This document shows, piece by piece, positions 3,858 through 5,235 of a DNA stretch of 5,235 nucleotides. Source of the DNA: Actinomycetes bacterium (GTDB lineage Bacteria > Actinomycetota > Acidimicrobiia > Spongiisociales > UBA5794); NCBI GenBank assembly GCA_023336875.1, contig JAMBLH010000103.1, forward strand, positions 1-5,235, written 5' to 3'. How positions within the stretch are numbered: the first letter of the stretch is position 1; the number at the start of each line of letters is the position of its first letter. Position numbers and translations under genes: made by a program. The notes beneath the pieces were generated by a model that was not told the DNA's origin, ran no database searches, and saw only the letters and a list, made by a program, of their open reading frames with translations.

Positions 3858-5235
3858 CTACCAGGCACCCCCGCCACCTCCACCGCCCCCGCCACCTCCA
3901 CCGCCGGAGAAACCGCCACCACTCCCACCTGATGAGGGCGGTGAGAACGCACCTGTAAGTGCTGATTCGAGTCCCGCGAACGCGTTCTCGGTGTGTCCCC
4001 CTGTGTATCCATAGTTGCCGAACCAGTAGATCGATGACCGATCCTCGAGTTCAGGTGGTGCATGCAGCCTCGCCTGCTCGAGCACCTCTTCTGCAACACC
4101 GAAGGCGATCGCATATATGAGGTAGCGGTCCCAGAGCTTGAGGGAGATGGAGGGTGCGGCCTCGAGGTTCGAGAAGTCTGCGAGATAGCGTTTGAACGCC
4201 TCCCATCGTGCAGCTTCGAGCGCCCCGATCTGCGTTCGTTTCACTCGCACTCGTCTGAAGCTCACGATGATGATCAGGATGACCGCTCCGACAAGCATTC
4301 CAATAGCGATCAGGATGGCCATAGCGGCTCCGCCTGGACGGCTTCCGAGCAGCCCAGGGAGTACGAAGAACGAGCCGAGAACGAGCACGATCGCAAGCCC
4401 CACGGTGAGCGCCGCTGCGACGTTACCCCCGGTGTCGAGGAGGTCTGACCGCTTGATTGAACCAAGCACACGATCCCGGAAGGATTCGTAGGTCTTTGCA
4501 TTCGCCGACGCGTCGGCCCGTATCTCAGTGCGAAACTTGAACAGGGGAAGTGGCCCGTCGCCCAGGACTCGCCCAACAATGGTGAGGACGGACTGTTCGT
4601 AGTCCCTGAATCCGGTTGTTTTGTCGGTGAGGTCGAGTTCAAGGTCCGAGATGTTCTCCTCGCGGAGGCCACCCCACGTCGATCTGACAGTTTGGGTGGG
4701 CTTGGCAGAGATCGCACCCTGGCGGATCAGGTCGAAGAGTGTTGCGGTGAATTCCTTCTCGGATACGGCTCCCTGCGAGAGCAGGGCCCCTACCTCAGCG
4801 GGGGGCAGGTCAGTTGGCGGGGAGTGCTCGTACTCCTGGTCGTAGCCGACCTTCGGTTCCCTGCCGTATCTCACGTATGTGGTGATACCGAGGCCGAGCG
4901 CGAGCGCAATAGCGGCGAATACTCCGATGATGAAGCCAGTTCGAGCAGCCTGATCGGCAGCTTCGTTTTGTTGAGCGAAGAGGGCCTCCTCGTCGATGAT
5001 CGTTGCGAGGCCATCACCCTGGCCAATGCGTGCGCCTGAGGTTGTGGCAACCAGCGACGTTGGGAAGGCTGCCCTCAGCTCGACCCATGTCTCGGAAGGG
5101 ATGTTGTTGGCGGTCAGTGATGGAGAGACACCGTCTTCGCCGAGCGAGGTCGACCCGTCGACGTCGTAGGGATGGCCCCACACGAACACATCACCACTCT
5201 GAGGATCGCCAGGTATGTGGATCCTCGCGGTCACC
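3858..5235 (-). CDS. DUF2207-family membrane protein with poly-glycine tail, 5'-truncated by window edge
   Basis: The frame is open to the right edge, and the first full codon is GTG (5234), which here is an internal Val; the real start lies outside. The visible 458 residues begin within the extracytoplasmic DUF2207 beta domain (VELRAAFPTSLV, 51-62). Next come a membrane segment (about 99-121) followed by positive RYGREPK, a cytoplasmic domain (122-270) with PPAEVGALLSQG and EFTATLFDLIRQGAI, two more membrane helices (273-297, 303-325), and basic RRVRVKR. A conserved C-terminal region follows: EAFKRYLADFS (345-355) and LWDRYLIYAIAFGVAEEV (367-384). The tail (435-458) is Ser/Gly, a run of 13 glycines, then Ala-Trp, as is common in this family. 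The function of DUF2207 proteins is unknown; the topology suggests an inner-membrane protein with an outside domain. It is upstream of, and probably co-transcribed with, the M13 peptidase gene, so a joint envelope role is possible but unproven. Confidence 0.9.
   Translation of the reverse strand, partial: VTARIHIPGDPQSGDVFVWGHPYDVDGSTSLGEDGVSPSLTANNIPSETWVELRAAFPTSLVATTSGARIGQGDGLATIIDEEALFAQQNEAADQAARTGFIIGVFAAIALALGLGITTYVRYGREPKVGYDQEYEHSPPTDLPPAEVGALLSQGAVSEKEFTATLFDLIRQGAISAKPTQTVRSTWGGLREENISDLELDLTDKTTGFRDYEQSVLTIVGRVLGDGPLPLFKFRTEIRADASANAKTYESFRDRVLGSIKRSDLLDTGGNVAAALTVGLAIVLVLGSFFVLPGLLGSRPGGAAMAILIAIGMLVGAVILIIIVSFRRVRVKRTQIGALEAARWEAFKRYLADFSNLEAAPSISLKLWDRYLIYAIAFGVAEEVLEQARLHAPPELEDRSSIYWFGNYGYTGGHTENAFAGLESALTGAFSPPSSGGSGGGFSGGGGGGGGGGGGGAW
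3868..3903. repeat. Two-copy 18-bp tandem repeat encoding poly-glycine
   Basis: CCCCCGCCACCTCCACCG occurs twice in direct succession (3868-3885 and 3886-3903). On the minus strand each copy adds six glycines to the tail of the DUF2207 protein. Copy-number change would keep the reading frame, so length variation among strains is plausible. Confidence 0.75.

Noticed and set aside
3868..3903. The tandem repeat as a CRISPR-like or mobile-element repeat
   Set aside because: The copies are directly adjacent without spacers and simply encode glycines.
3820..4014. A plus-strand frame beginning MALLVSGCEM followed by a poly-proline run, resembling a small lipoprotein
   Set aside because: The lipobox-like start is a chance reading of the intergenic gap from a GTG, and the proline run is the complement of the poly-glycine codons of the DUF2207 gene.
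5232..5234. GTG at the right edge as the start of the DUF2207 gene
   Set aside because: The sequence there is already inside the extracytoplasmic domain and lacks the signal peptide expected of the family, so the codon is internal.
366..5235. Shared MTARI/VTARI reading at the start of the metallohydrolase and at the right edge of the window
   Set aside because: Only five residues agree, the downstream sequences are unrelated, and one is an internal segment of DUF2207, so there is no duplication.

Overview
The window looks like ordinary chromosomal sequence from a moderately GC-rich bacterium, most likely an actinobacterium. The support for this is a small HExxH metallohydrolase resembling an actinobacterial family, an M13 peptidase of the same length class as mycobacterial Zmp1, and a DUF2207 membrane protein with a poly-glycine tail. 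This placement is an inference from protein character; there is no rRNA or other marker here. I see no insertion sequence, phage gene, tRNA, rRNA or CRISPR array.

Layout, left to right. (1) 1-269, minus strand: the N-terminal 89 residues of a RarD-type EamA permease, cut off by the window edge. (2) 270-365: a divergent intergenic region with short direct repeats and a small hairpin. (3) 366-845, plus: a 159-residue soluble zinc metallohydrolase with an HELAHH motif. (4) 846-911: a short AT-richer gap with a palindrome, CTTACT-N5-AGTAAG, ending 5 bp before the next start. (5) 912-1202, plus: a 96-residue left-handed beta-helix acyltransferase that holds only the C-terminal half of its family and is probably a remnant. 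(6) 1300-1815, plus: an unrecognised 171-residue protein with four membrane segments whose two halves look like a tandem duplication. (7) 1851-3818, minus: a complete M13 (PepO/neprilysin/Zmp1-like) zinc endopeptidase starting at TTG. (8) 3858-5235, minus: the C-terminal 458 residues of a DUF2207 membrane protein, open at the right edge.

The DUF2207 and M13 genes are on the same strand, 39 bp apart, with a ribosome binding site in the gap, so they are probably co-transcribed. They converge on the four-TM gene with only 35 bp between the stops and no clear terminator. The metallohydrolase, acyltransferase fragment and four-TM gene share a strand but are separated by 66 and 97 bp and have no obvious functional link.

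I do not see a convincing new multi-gene system. The most striking non-genic signal is a 27-bp inverted repeat (13-bp perfect arms around one base) inside the M13 gene. It is exactly in phase with the codons, so both DNA strands encode almost the same nonapeptide. Other items worth checking are the operator-like palindrome before the truncated acyltransferase, the internal repeat of the four-TM protein, and an exact 18-bp tandem repeat encoding the poly-glycine tail.
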